Source: UBA9464 sp003445095
GTDB taxonomy: Bacteria; Verrucomicrobiota; Verrucomicrobiia; Limisphaerales; UBA9464
Assembly (NCBI GenBank): GCA_035437945.1
Contig: DAOMZG010000055.1
Location: 1 to 30,356 of the forward strand
Reading direction: 5' to 3'
DNA length: 30,356 nt
This document shows positions 8,192-16,664 of this stretch, piece after piece; position 1 is the stretch's first letter; the number at the start of each line of letters is the position of its first letter. A program made the position numbers and the translations under genes. The notes below the pieces were generated by a model that did not search any database, had not been told where the DNA came from, and worked only from the letters and a program-made list of their open reading frames with translations.

Positions 8192-8303
8192 GGGTGATTT
8201 TTGACCCGATTTGCGAGGCTTTTGGCCCCAAAATCGCGACGCCAACCATGCAGGAATTGACTGGTCATTGTGAACAGTTCTTGGGTTCGCCGTGATGCTC
8301 GGA

Positions 8304-8642
8304 TTAGACGGCTGCCTCGCCGCGTTCCTCGGTTCGGATGCGCACGGCTTCGTCGAGGGGGATGATGAAGATTTTGCCGTCTCCAATTTTCCCAGTTTTG
8401 GCGGCGGTGATGATCACCGCGATGGTCGAGGTGACTTCTCGATCCGCGACCACGAGTTCGATTTTGATCTTGGGGAGGAAGTCCACCGTGTATTCGTTGC
8501 CGCGATAGATCTCGGTATGGCCCTTCTGGCGGCCGAAGCCTTTTACTTCACTGATGGTCATTCCTTCTACTCCCGCTCGATTGAGGGCCTGTTTCACCTC
8601 CTCGAGTTTGTACGGCTTAATGATCGCTTCGATCTTTTTCAT
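8304..8642 (-). CDS. glnB: P-II nitrogen regulatory protein (GlnB/GlnK family)
   Basis: From ATG 8642 this is a 112-residue protein, the exact usual P-II length; the frame is open for 26 more codons upstream, but MKKIEAIIKPYKLEEVKQAL is the canonical family N-terminus. P-II trimers sense 2-oxoglutarate and ATP/ADP and control nitrogen assimilation targets. The T-loop is intact, with Tyr51 (TEIYRGNEYTVDF), the site uridylylated in proteobacteria. The B-loop TAAKTGKIGDGKIF is near residues 83-96 and the C-loop has RIRTEERGEAAV (101-112). Neither amtB nor glnA is adjacent, so this sequence alone cannot separate GlnB from GlnK; the symbol is by family only. It stands alone on the minus strand between the candidate origin and a 365-base gap. 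Confidence 0.95.
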   Translation of the reverse strand: MKKIEAIIKPYKLEEVKQALNRAGVEGMTISEVKGFGRQKGHTEIYRGNEYTVDFLPKIKIELVVADREVTSTIAVIITAAKTGKIGDGKIFIIPLDEAVRIRTEERGEAAV

Positions 8643-9007
8643 GGTAGGTCGGACGCGGTGAAATCGTAATGACGGAAACTGACCGGCTGCTGTGTTACCG
8701 TGTTGCCTCGGGCTCCGCAAATCCGATTTTGGATTACCGGTTGAATGGATTGAATGGACGTTTGCTGACCCAGTGAAATCCGCGATTGACTAGAGCGCTG
8801 TGAGCGGGCCAGCCGCCGAAGCGTCGCCTTCACCGGTCCCTCCGTCAGCTCCCGGGGCGGAATTCGGGTTCATAAGGATGTCGTGCCCCAACTCGAATCG
8901 ATGATGGGCGTTAGGCTCTTTTTGACGACACCGTACGCCACGTCCGCCCACTCCGGCCTAGTCCGCGCCATCCCGACGCTCCGGGCCAGACGACTCCGGT
9001 CGGCTCT
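8643..9007. other. Intergenic region without a recognised gene
   Basis: These 365 bases must hold the P-II promoter (minus strand). I see no convincing -35/-10 pair, riboswitch or terminator. Two tandem copies of TTGAATGGA occur at 8741-8758. Short open frames here have no family resemblance. Confidence 0.5.
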
Positions 9008-9715
9008 TCAAGGTGTGCGTCGCTTCAGCAAAAGCGCACAGTTCCAAGCAACGAATTCGCGCAGGCCCGGAATAGTCAGGAGGAACGGAAACTCAGTGTA
9101 GTACCGGGGCGCGGCCGCTTCGATCTCTAGCGCGCTGTGCTCGCGGATGAAACGTAACACCCAACCAATGTAGGTCGGGAACAAGTTAACCTGCGGACGG
9201 TGAAATCTCGGACGGCGGCTGATCCGATCGTAAATCGCCGGACCTAGCGAAGGCCCGAAATAGTGCCACGGCGAAAACTCGTGGCCACCCCAGGGAGAGA
9301 GCCAGTTGGTCCAACTCAGGTATAGCCGGCCCTGCGGCATGAGAAGTTCCGAGGCAGCTTGGAGGAATTTTTCGGGCCGGGCTAAATGTTCGAAGACGTT
9401 CGAGCAAATCACCAGGTCGTACTGGCCCAGAACCGAAAACTCGTCGTGGTCGAGGTTGATTCGATGGAAAGACGACGACTGGAGCTCCGGCATTAGGAAA
9501 TTATCTTCGTCGGCGAAAGTGACCCGGCAGCCCAAGGCAGCGAGTTCGTGTCCGAACATTCCGTGCCCGCAGCCGAGGTCGAGCGCAGCGATACTGGGCC
9601 CGAATGAGATCCCCCGAGCACGAAGCCAACGGATCGCATCTACCGCTTGCAGCCGATAAAACTCCGCGTCGTCGCGATGACGGAGGAAGCGCCAGAGTAA
9701 TTGGGGGAGGATCAT
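9008..9715 (-). CDS. Class I SAM-dependent methyltransferase
   Basis: This 235-residue cytoplasmic protein has motif I LDLGCGHG (45-52), an acidic strand-2 end (FADEDN, 67-72) and the post-I/II block YDLVICSNVFEHLARPEKFLQAASELL typical of Methyltransf_11/UbiE-like enzymes. The C-terminal third (GGHEFSPWHYFGP and a basic tail) is not diagnostic. The substrate is unknown. It lies 6 bases after the stop of the methyltransferase at 9722-10309 on the same strand, so the two are probably one transcript. Clusters like this often modify sugars or lipids of surface polymers, but no glycosyltransferase adjoins them here. Confidence 0.85.
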   Translation of the reverse strand: MILPQLLWRFLRHRDDAEFYRLQAVDAIRWLRARGISFGPSIAALDLGCGHGMFGHELAALGCRVTFADEDNFLMPELQSSSFHRINLDHDEFSVLGQYDLVICSNVFEHLARPEKFLQAASELLMPQGRLYLSWTNWLSPWGGHEFSPWHYFGPSLGPAIYDRISRRPRFHRPQVNLFPTYIGWVLRFIREHSALEIEAAAPRYYTEFPFLLTIPGLREFVAWNCALLLKRRTP

Positions 9716-9721
9716 GCGGCC

Positions 9722-10309
9722 TCAATGCTTCACCACCCGGAGTCGGAACCAGACTTCTTCGGGAGTGAGCCAGGTCGCGAAGAAACGTTCGTACACAACG
9801 GGTTCAAGATTGATAAGCCCATTGAGCCATCGAAGGGCAGCGAAGTTGGAGAAGTGGAACCGCTTCTCTTCGACTAGGAAGCGAGCCGGCGAGCCGTAGT
9901 TGGTCCGATGGCCGAGCTTCCATTTTTCGTAGAACCGGAGGCGACGGCCGCTGATGTCCTCGTAGTTATCAAACGAACGGATGCCGAACGGAATCCGGTG
10001 GTCCGGCTCGGAATAGTATTTCGTGCTCAAAAAGAACGGGACCCGCACCACCAGCAGTGCGCCTGGTTGGGCGACGCGCCAAATTTCAGTGATCGCCGCG
10101 TTAAAGTTGGCCAAGTGCTCCAGCACGTGGCTACAAAGTATTTCCTCGAAATGCGATTCAGGAAAGGGCCACGGATACTTGTTCAGATCGGTGAGTGTGT
10201 TCCCGCCGTAGTCCACCATATCGAGGTTGACCCAGCCTGGTCGGATATCGAGGCCGCACCCCACGTTCAGGCGCCGCGGGTGGGCGGGATTCCCGGATGG
10301 TTCCGTCAT
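9722..10309 (-). CDS. SAM-dependent methyltransferase (Methyltransf_11-like)
   Basis: Starting at ATG 10309 (MTEPSGNPAHPRRLNVGCG) this is a 195-residue protein. The frame stays open to 10417, but that extension has no family resemblance and runs toward the divergent gene. Motif I is LNVGCGLD (14-21), the SAM-ribose acidic residue is in VNLDMVDY, and the later block ILCSHVLEHLANFNAAITEIWRVAQPG is typical of short methyltransferases in polysaccharide clusters. It is upstream of, and likely co-transcribed with, the methyltransferase at 9008-9715, and is divergent from the one at 10452-11168. The 142-base gap between 10309 and 10452 should hold both promoters. The substrate is not predictable. 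Confidence 0.83.
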   Translation of the reverse strand: MTEPSGNPAHPRRLNVGCGLDIRPGWVNLDMVDYGGNTLTDLNKYPWPFPESHFEEILCSHVLEHLANFNAAITEIWRVAQPGALLVVRVPFFLSTKYYSEPDHRIPFGIRSFDNYEDISGRRLRFYEKWKLGHRTNYGSPARFLVEEKRFHFSNFAALRWLNGLINLEPVVYERFFATWLTPEEVWFRLRVVKH

Positions 10310-10451
10310 TGGCGTGAACCTGCCGGGGCGGCGCGCAAAAACCAATCTGGAGTTCCGGCAAACTCGGAATCTCGCCATCCTGGCCTGCGGTGAACAACGC
10401 GGCAGTAGTACTTCCACAATCCGGGTGCAGCCGACACGCTGGGTGAAACCT

Positions 10452-11168
10452 ATGAGTGCTCGCGCCCTGGTCTCTCCGTTCTTCCTGACCCGCTACTTGC
10501 TGCGGCAGGCGATTCAGGCGGCGGTTCGCTCGGCTCCCGCCCGCGGGTCGTTGATCGATATCGGCTGCGGTCAGAAGCCGCATCGCGACTTGTTTCCCGA
10601 CCTCGGGCGTTATGAAGGGATTGATTTTCCCAGCTTTTCGGCCAACAAGGATTTCTCGACGGGAAAGCCCGACTTCACCTTTCCCTCGGACTACACCCAG
10701 AATTGGCGCCTGCCGTTTGAAGACGGCAGCTACGATCACGCGGCGGCCTTCGAAGTCTTGGAACATCATCCCGAACCCGCATTAGCGCTACGCGAGTTGG
10801 CTCGCGTCATTCGCCCGGGCGGAAACATTTATCTGTCGTGGCCGTTTACGTTTCCGTTACACGAAGAACCCCATGACTATTTCCGCTACACCCACCACGC
10901 GGTGGAACGTTTGGCTCAAAGTGCCGGACTCGCGCCCGTGGGTTTTTGGAGGACCGGGGGCGTGGTGGCGGCGATCGTCACGTTGCTGACAGGAAATCTA
11001 GCGATGTTCCATGACCGCGGCGGCTGGAGTCGGTGGCTGGCGTTGGTTCTTTATCCGGCGTTCCTGGGGTTGCAGTACGTGGCGCTGCCGTTTGCGCACC
11101 TGGGTAATCGGACCGTGTTGTCTTACGTGGCGGTGCTCCGCAAAGGCGATGGTGTGAACAGGCTCTAA
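10452..11168 (+). CDS. SAM-dependent methyltransferase with hydrophobic C-terminus
   Basis: The likely start is ATG 10452 (MSARALVSPFFLTRYLL), giving 238 residues; the frame is open from 10227, but that part overlaps the divergent methyltransferase gene on the other strand. Motif I is LIDIGCGQKPHRDLFP (35-50), followed by YEGIDFP and the block AAAFEVLEHHPEPALALRELARVIRPGG. LSWPFTFPLHEEPHDYFRYT is a pattern seen in methyltransferases near glycan genes. The last 90 residues contain two hydrophobic stretches (VVAAIVTLLTGNLAMF and LALVLYPAFLGLQYVALPF) that could hold the enzyme at the membrane. It forms a divergent trio with the two methyltransferases to its left, which share the same general fold. 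Confidence 0.83.
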   Translation: MSARALVSPFFLTRYLLRQAIQAAVRSAPARGSLIDIGCGQKPHRDLFPDLGRYEGIDFPSFSANKDFSTGKPDFTFPSDYTQNWRLPFEDGSYDHAAAFEVLEHHPEPALALRELARVIRPGGNIYLSWPFTFPLHEEPHDYFRYTHHAVERLAQSAGLAPVGFWRTGGVVAAIVTLLTGNLAMFHDRGGWSRWLALVLYPAFLGLQYVALPFAHLGNRTVLSYVAVLRKGDGVNRL

Positions 11169-11571
11169 CAGGTCGATTTAACAAAAGGTCAACCGCGGCT
11201 GCGGTGAGGGGAATGCTTGACTCTAGGGACGCGCGGCAGCAGCGAGGGTCGGGCCAAGCACTCCAAACGTTCGGCCAGCGGCTCCGAGAACGACTTGGCA
11301 CAACCTCAGCCCTGCTCTGGGCTCAAGGCTTCGACCCGAGCCTGAAGTTCCAAGGTATTCCAGCACGACCCCATCCAATTTCGTCGAGCTCGGGAACTTC
11401 CTCTTCGTGGAGGAGAACGGGGGACGCGTTTGGCGGGTGGGATTTTCCCTGCCGCCCGGCAGCCTCTTCTCTCGCGCAGCGGGTTAGATGAGGGCGAGGT
11501 GAAACTCGCCCAGACCCGTTGGTGGCTCCACACGCGGACGGCTCCGCAAAGCGTCGCCCCACCACTCCGGA
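11169..11571. other. Intergenic region, possible repeat element
   Basis: These 403 bases separate a plus-strand gene from the end of the cus operon. No open frame in it resembles a protein family, although several short frames are open on both strands because of the high GC. Its right part contains a nested palindrome (11480-11518) and the phrase GGCTCCGCAAAGCGTCGCC, which looks like the multi-copy intergenic sequences found in this phylum. That recognition is from memory and is not demonstrated here. Confidence 0.4.
11480..11518. repeat. Nested palindrome in intergenic DNA
   Basis: A perfect 7-bp inverted repeat, GGGCGAG (11492-11498) and CTCGCCC (11505-11511) with loop GTGAAA, is nested inside a second pair, CGGGT (11480-11484) and ACCCG (11514-11518). 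No T-run follows on either strand, so it is not a standard terminator. It could be a structured RNA, a Rho-type stop for the cus operon, or part of a repeat element. Confidence 0.5.
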
Positions 11572-14500
11572 CTACGAATCGGCGAGGGAGTCGCCTTTGC
11601 CCTTCCGAAGCTCTCGCTGCCGCAGCCAGAGGAAAATCACGGGCGTCACAATCAGAATGTGAATCAATGAGCTAATGCTCCCACCGATCACCGGCGTGGC
11701 GATGGGCTTCATCACTTCGGCTCCGGCGCGGGTGCTCCACATGATCGGGAGCAAGCTGGCAATGGTCGTCGCGACGGTCATGACTTTGGGACGTAGGCGA
11801 AGGCGTGCACCTGACTTCACGGCCTCCACCAGATCCGCGGCGGAAAACCCGCCCCCCCGATGAGAGCGCTTTTTGGCCAACGCTTCTTCGAGGTACACGA
11901 CCATCACCACACCCGTTTGAATGGCGATGCCGAAGAGGGAGATGTAGCCAATCCAGACAGCCACGCTGAAGTTATACCCCAGCCACGCTTGGAGAAATAC
12001 GCTGCCGCTTAAGGCAAATGGCACTGCGAGGATCACGTGGGCCGCTTCTTTGGCCGAATGATAGACGACGTAAAGGAGCAGGAAGATGATCAGCAACGAC
12101 ACCGGCACAATAATCCGAAGCGTGCGTTCCGCGCGGAGCAATTCTTCATATTGGCCGCTGTATTCAATCGTGATCCCTTTCGGAAGTTGAGGAACGATCT
12201 CCGCCGTAATGCGACGCCGAACTTCTTCGACGAAGCCTCCCAAGTCGCGGCCTTGCACGTTGGCCTGAACGAACACCCGTAGTCGTCCGTTTTCGCTGGC
12301 AATCTCGTTCGGTCCCGTCGTCCGCCGAATCTTCGCTACTTGGCCTAGGGGAATCTGCATCCCGTTCGGCGCCGCCACGAGGATTGCTCCTAGCTTCTCC
12401 AGATCATCGCGCTCGTCGCGTTCGAGGCGCACTTGGATCGGGAACCGTTCACGGCCCTCGATCGTCGTCGCGACGGTCCGCCCGCCGATACCGACTTCGA
12501 CGGCGTTCAGCACCGTTTCGGCACTCAGTCCGTAGCGCGCCATCGCCGGTCGATCGACCTCGATTTCCAAATACGGTTTACCCTGAACCCGGCTCGGCGC
12601 AACACCCACAGCCCCGCGCACCGTCTCAAGAACGCGCTGCACCGCGAACGCCTGCTGTTGCAGCGACTCAAGATTGTCGCCCAGAACCTTGACACCCAAC
12701 TGAGCGCGGATGCCCGTGGCGATCATGAGGACGCGATTCTCGATCGGCTGGAGGAATCCTGGCACGTAACCCGGTACTGCGGTGAGAGCGTGCGACAGCT
12801 CGCCGACCAACCTTTCTCGAGTCATGCCTTCTGGCCAGACGGGATTCCGTACCGTCCATGGAATCTTCAACAAGCCCAACACCGTGCGGTTGGTGGTGAG
12901 GTATTCCGGGTGGAGCATGATAGTGGTTTCAATCATTTCGACCGGTGCCGGATCGGTAGCGGTTTCGGCGCGCCCTAGCTTTCCCGCGACGCTTTCGACT
13001 TGCGGGAACTGGCGGATGACTTGGTCCTGCCAAGCCATGATTCGCTTCACTTCTGTCAGCGAAGTGGAGGGCAAGAGAACCGGCATGAACAACAGGGAGC
13101 CTTCGTTCAAGGTCGGCATGAATTCCTTCCCGAATCCCGAGACGGCTTTGATTATTCTCGGGGGCGCGCCCGCCAGCGCTATTTGTTCGCGAACGGGTCG
13201 AGGCAAACCGAGGGCGAGCGTCAACGCCGCGATCAGGAGCAAAGTTGCCGCCGAAAGAATCAGTCGCGGATGACGCAACGCCCAGTCCAGAGCCGGATCG
13301 TAAATCCGCAGCAAGACCCGCATAACCCAGTTGTCGTGCTCTGCGTGAAACGGGCCTCGAACCAGCAGCGAACACAACACTGGTACTAAAGTCACCGCCA
13401 GGAATGTCGCGCCGAGACAGGCGAACGTCTTGGTGAAGGCCAACGGCCGAAAGAGTTTGCCTTCTTGTCCGCCCAATACAAACACCGGCAGGAATGCCAG
13501 AATGATGATGGCCATCGCAAAGAAGATCGGCCGGCCGACTTGCCGCGCCGCAGTCAAGGTGCAAGCCATTGTTTCCGCCGGCGTAAGTCGCCCAGCTGAT
13601 TTCGCTCCTGGCTGATCCGTGGACGTACCAAGCGCCGAACGCTTTTGCTCTTCGGCCCGTTCACAATGCCGGATCACGTTTTCCGTCATCACAATGCCAG
13701 CGTCCACCAAGACGCCGATGGCGATCGCAATGCCCGCGAGGGACATGATGTTGGACGAGATCCCAAACTGATTCATCAGGATGAATGAAATCAGGATCGA
13801 GAACGGCAAGGGAATCGTGACGATCAGAATGCTGCGAAAGTGAAACAGAAAGATGATGTGAACCAGCGTCACGAGGATGATCTCTTCGACCAGCGCATCC
13901 CTGAGCGTAGCGATCGTGCGGGAGATCAGGTCGCTGCGGTCGTAGAACGGGCGAATCGTCACACCCGGAGGCAGACTGGGCGCCAGTTGAGCAAGGCGCG
14001 CCTTGACTCGCTCGATCACGGCCATCGCATTTTCCCCGGTGCGCATCACGACGATGCCTCCCACGACCTCGCGGCCTTCCACGTCCAAGGCGCCCCGACG
14101 GTAGTCCCCGCCCAGCCGGATCTGCGCGACTTGCCTTAGGTAGACGGGAGTTCCGTTGACGGACTTGAGCACAATGTTTTCGAGGTCAGTGGTATTTCGT
14201 ATCAGCCCGACGCCGCGCACCACAAACTCCATGCCATTCTCGTCAATCGTCTTTCCGCCTACATTCAGGTTATTGGCGGTGACGGCGGTGACGACTTCCT
14301 CAAGGGTGACTCCCAGGTCGCGCATCTTCAGCGAACTGACTTCGATTTGGTATTCCCGCACAAAGCCACCGATGCTGGCGACTTCGGCAACTCCCGCCAC
14401 CGAGTTCAACTGGTAGCGCACAAACCAATCCTGTAAGGCCCGAAGCTGCCCGAGATCGTAACCTCCGTTCGGCGCTTTGGTGGGATCGACTTCCAAATAG

Positions 14501-14925
14501 TATTGATAGACCCATCCCAGACCGGTGGCGTCTGGCCCCAGTTGCGGAGTTACCCCGCGAGGCATCAACTGCGTGAGATAATTCAACCGCTCCAGCACCC
14601 GCGCGCGCGCGAAGTAGTTGTCCGTTCGGTCTTCGAAAATCACGGTGATCAACGAAAAGCCAAACATGGAATTGGCGCGGACCGTTTTGACGCCGGCTAG
14701 GCCCTGGAGATTGGCCGAGAGCGGGTATGTGACTTGGTCCTCGACCTCTTGCGGACTGCGCCCCGGCCAATCGGCAAACACAATGACCTGGTTCTCGCTG
14801 AGATCGGGAATGGCGTCGACGGGTGTTGAATCGAGCGCCTTCCAGCCCCAGGCGAACAACAGCACGGAACCGCACAGGACCAGGAAACGATTGCGGAGCG
14901 ACCATTCGATGAGACGATGAATCAC
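11572..14925 (-). CDS. cusA: CusA-like Cu(I)/Ag(I) RND efflux pump (HME family)
   Basis: This is a 1117-residue inner-membrane RND pump. GTG 14925 is chosen because it shares GTGA with the cusB stop, is preceded 6 bases upstream by a strong GGAGGT, and gives the standard N-terminus (VIHRLIEWSLRNRFLVL); the frame is open for 42 more codons but these lie inside cusB. The TM4 block AIGVLVDAGIVMTENV (402-417, with Asp408 and Glu415) is the AIGxxVDAxIVMxEN type of the monovalent-metal branch. Three Met residues match the CusA binding triad: Met614 (LLFMPV), Met664 (VEMIETT) and Met734 (VLMIATG). Two large periplasmic loops and about twelve TM helices are present. It drives proton-coupled export through the CusB and CusC partners encoded just upstream. 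Confidence 0.93.
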   Translation of the reverse strand: MIHRLIEWSLRNRFLVLCGSVLLFAWGWKALDSTPVDAIPDLSENQVIVFADWPGRSPQEVEDQVTYPLSANLQGLAGVKTVRANSMFGFSLITVIFEDRTDNYFARARVLERLNYLTQLMPRGVTPQLGPDATGLGWVYQYYLEVDPTKAPNGGYDLGQLRALQDWFVRYQLNSVAGVAEVASIGGFVREYQIEVSSLKMRDLGVTLEEVVTAVTANNLNVGGKTIDENGMEFVVRGVGLIRNTTDLENIVLKSVNGTPVYLRQVAQIRLGGDYRRGALDVEGREVVGGIVVMRTGENAMAVIERVKARLAQLAPSLPPGVTIRPFYDRSDLISRTIATLRDALVEEIILVTLVHIIFLFHFRSILIVTIPLPFSILISFILMNQFGISSNIMSLAGIAIAIGVLVDAGIVMTENVIRHCERAEEQKRSALGTSTDQPGAKSAGRLTPAETMACTLTAARQVGRPIFFAMAIIILAFLPVFVLGGQEGKLFRPLAFTKTFACLGATFLAVTLVPVLCSLLVRGPFHAEHDNWVMRVLLRIYDPALDWALRHPRLILSAATLLLIAALTLALGLPRPVREQIALAGAPPRIIKAVSGFGKEFMPTLNEGSLLFMPVLLPSTSLTEVKRIMAWQDQVIRQFPQVESVAGKLGRAETATDPAPVEMIETTIMLHPEYLTTNRTVLGLLKIPWTVRNPVWPEGMTRERLVGELSHALTAVPGYVPGFLQPIENRVLMIATGIRAQLGVKVLGDNLESLQQQAFAVQRVLETVRGAVGVAPSRVQGKPYLEIEVDRPAMARYGLSAETVLNAVEVGIGGRTVATTIEGRERFPIQVRLERDERDDLEKLGAILVAAPNGMQIPLGQVAKIRRTTGPNEIASENGRLRVFVQANVQGRDLGGFVEEVRRRITAEIVPQLPKGITIEYSGQYEELLRAERTLRIIVPVSLLIIFLLLYVVYHSAKEAAHVILAVPFALSGSVFLQAWLGYNFSVAVWIGYISLFGIAIQTGVVMVVYLEEALAKKRSHRGGGFSAADLVEAVKSGARLRLRPKVMTVATTIASLLPIMWSTRAGAEVMKPIATPVIGGSISSLIHILIVTPVIFLWLRQRELRKGKGDSLADS

Positions 14926-16664
14926 GGTGGTACCTCCGTGCCGCAGTCCAACATCTCCGAGCCAAAGTACGGATTGCGAATGGGGCCCTTCAGTTGCAGC
15001 CATGAGGCTCGGGGAGGCGCGCCCGGGAAGGCCTTTTGGCTCATCGGACACTGATAAATCTTGAGCTCGGGAAATTCGTGAAGCCCACGGAGCGATTTCG
15101 CGAAGTCAACCACGGCGGTGCTGAACGGGAGAAATTCTTTCCGGGCGGCGGGTAAGTCGGGAGCCGGATCGAGATGACTCGCTCCAACTACCTTGCGAAT
15201 GAGCGTCTGCCATCCGGGCGAGCCTTCGAACACCGTCGCCAATTCCCCGGCCGCGGCGTGAACTTTGGGCGCGAGTTCATTGAACCTGGCGAATGAGTCC
15301 GCCGAGAGGCTTTCGCGAGCGGCATCGGCCAGATCGAGAAAGCTCCGGAGCGCTTGGAGTTGCGCTGCGGTTAGGGGAACTGCGGGGCGACTGAGCTGCG
15401 TGGTTGAGGCCGCGGCAGGATTCATTGGCCCCGTCAGCCCATTCAATTGCGCCTGACCGTCGAGGAGCAGCGCACCTTGGGTTACCACCCGATCCCCTTC
15501 TCCCACCCCGGCCAGTACTTCCACGTCGGAATCACCGCGTCGCCCGAGGCTGACGGGACGTGGTTGGTATTTACCGTCAGATAACTCCACAAAGACGAAT
15601 GGCTGACCGCTGTCGAGCACCGCGCTGCGCGGAACGGTGAGGACGTCGGGCGTCTTCACTTCGACCCAGCCATCGGCATACACGCGATTTCGAAGGAGGC
15701 GCTGCACATGCGCCCCGGGGAACTCGACCGTTGGATTGGGCAATTCAACCCGCACCTTGGTCGTTCGGGTTACCGCGTTGAAGTTCGGGTCGATGAACGA
15801 GATCGCATTGGTCAATGTGACTCCAGGCCACGCCGGGGATCGGACCTCGACCGGTTGGCCCGGATGAAGCCAAGCCAGGTCCTGTTCATAGGCTTCGAAC
15901 TGAAACCACATGGTGGAAAAATCGGCGAGCTCGAACAGGCGTTGTCCAGCCGCGACGGTTTGGCCTTCTAGGACATCTTTGACCACCACCGTGCCGGTCA
16001 AAGGAGCGAGGATTTCTACGTGCAAATTGGTCGGGGAGAATGTTTCGGGAAGCTTGGTCACCTGTTCCGGAGTAAGCCCCAACTGAACCAAGCGTGAGGC
16101 CGCAGCAGCCACCATTGAAGTGGAGTCGGGGCTCGCCGCTGAACCGGTCCGCACCAATCCGACATATTCGCGAACGGCGGCTAATAGCGTCGGACTGAAT
16201 AACCACGCCAGCGGTTGCCCAGCCTTCACTTCGGCCCCGGGATAGGTGACGAACAACCGATCCAGCCGACCGTCGGTGTAGGCGCTTAAGACCCGGCGGC
16301 GGGAGGCATCGTCCTCAATCGTGCCGGCGACACGAACCGTTCGAATCAGCGGCTTCCGCGTCGCGGGACTGGTCGCAACATTGGCGACGGTGACATTGTT
16401 CGAACTGAGGTTGATCACGTCGGCGCCGGCGGCGATCCCAGATTCGCCTTCGTAAACGGGAGAAAGGTCCATGCCGCAAATCGTGCATTTGCCCGGCTGA
16501 TCCGACCGGATCCACGGGTGCATCGCGGACTGGTAATACAGGATGCGCCGTTCTCCGGCTCGGCTGCCTGCTGCCGGATGTTCATGCCGAACGGATCGCG
16601 CGAACCAGCCAGCCGCAGCCGCCAGAAGGGCGACAAGTATCCAGGAAATCAGACGAGGTCTCAT
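14922..16664 (-). CDS. cusB: CusB-like periplasmic adaptor with heavy-metal-binding domain and DUF3347
   Basis: This 580-residue membrane fusion protein has an N-terminal anchor (MRPRLISWILVALLAAAAGW). Residues about 43-72 are a heavy-metal-binding domain (YYQSAMHPWIRSDQPGKC and CGMDLSPVYEG), with Met48, His49, Cys60, Cys63 and Met65 as possible ligands. Next come the MFP barrel and lipoyl/hairpin parts (VINLSSNNVTVANVAT, VLSAYTDGRLDRLFVTYPGAEVKAG, LAPLTGTVVVKDVLEGQTV). The C-terminus from about 440 looks like DUF3347, ending with IYQCPMS, WLQLKGPIRNPYFGSEMLDCG. The protein links CusA to CusC and hands Cu(I) or Ag(I) to the pump. Its ATG overlaps the cusC stop (ATGA) and its own stop overlaps the cusA GTG (GTGA). 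Confidence 0.92.
   Translation of the reverse strand: MRPRLISWILVALLAAAAGWFARSVRHEHPAAGSRAGERRILYYQSAMHPWIRSDQPGKCTICGMDLSPVYEGESGIAAGADVINLSSNNVTVANVATSPATRKPLIRTVRVAGTIEDDASRRRVLSAYTDGRLDRLFVTYPGAEVKAGQPLAWLFSPTLLAAVREYVGLVRTGSAASPDSTSMVAAAASRLVQLGLTPEQVTKLPETFSPTNLHVEILAPLTGTVVVKDVLEGQTVAAGQRLFELADFSTMWFQFEAYEQDLAWLHPGQPVEVRSPAWPGVTLTNAISFIDPNFNAVTRTTKVRVELPNPTVEFPGAHVQRLLRNRVYADGWVEVKTPDVLTVPRSAVLDSGQPFVFVELSDGKYQPRPVSLGRRGDSDVEVLAGVGEGDRVVTQGALLLDGQAQLNGLTGPMNPAAASTTQLSRPAVPLTAAQLQALRSFLDLADAARESLSADSFARFNELAPKVHAAAGELATVFEGSPGWQTLIRKVVGASHLDPAPDLPAARKEFLPFSTAVVDFAKSLRGLHEFPELKIYQCPMSQKAFPGAPPRASWLQLKGPIRNPYFGSEMLDCGTEVPP
14928..14937 (-). promoter_or_regulatory. Strong ribosome binding site for cusA
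   Basis: On the minus strand ACGGAGGTACCACC precedes the GTG start. GGAGGT is a near-perfect anti-16S match at correct spacing and decides the cusA start in favour of GTG 14925. It is unusual in this window, where most starts lack a visible Shine-Dalgarno sequence, and it lies inside the 3' end of cusB. Confidence 0.75.

Larger units (their letters stand above)
7906..8303. other. Candidate replication origin (oriC) between dnaA and the P-II gene
   Basis: This 398-base non-coding stretch lies upstream of dnaA. It holds two sequences that match TTWTNCACA exactly, TTTTGCACA (8081-8089) and TTATTCACA (8183-8191). Weaker relatives are TTGTCCGCA (8172-8180), the reverse-strand site TGTGAACAG (8269-8277) and the near-box at 7898-7906. 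An AT-richer patch at about 8029-8064 (CATTTAACACC...TTTACATATTTCAAAAG) could be the unwinding element. The promoter of dnaA must also be here. The number of boxes is modest and genes on both sides are on the minus strand, so there is no strand switch to support an origin. I rate it as plausible only. Confidence 0.4.

Noticed and set aside
8183..8386. 67-codon minus-strand frame at the P-II 3' end
   Set aside because: Shadow of the P-II gene and of the candidate origin region.
8741..8758. Two tandem copies of TTGAATGGA
   Set aside because: Only two short copies; not evidence of an iteron array or CRISPR.
10227..10451. Upstream extension of the methyltransferase at 10452
   Set aside because: Overlaps the divergent methyltransferase gene and lacks any fold; Met at 10452 fits the family start.
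11204..11565. Short frames on both strands after the methyltransferase
   Set aside because: Overlapping, Arg/Pro-rich, and inside a suspected repeat region; no gene-like features.
12433..13389. Long plus-strand frames opposite cusA
   Set aside because: Antisense to an RND pump with conserved motifs; composition is Arg/His-rich shadow sequence.
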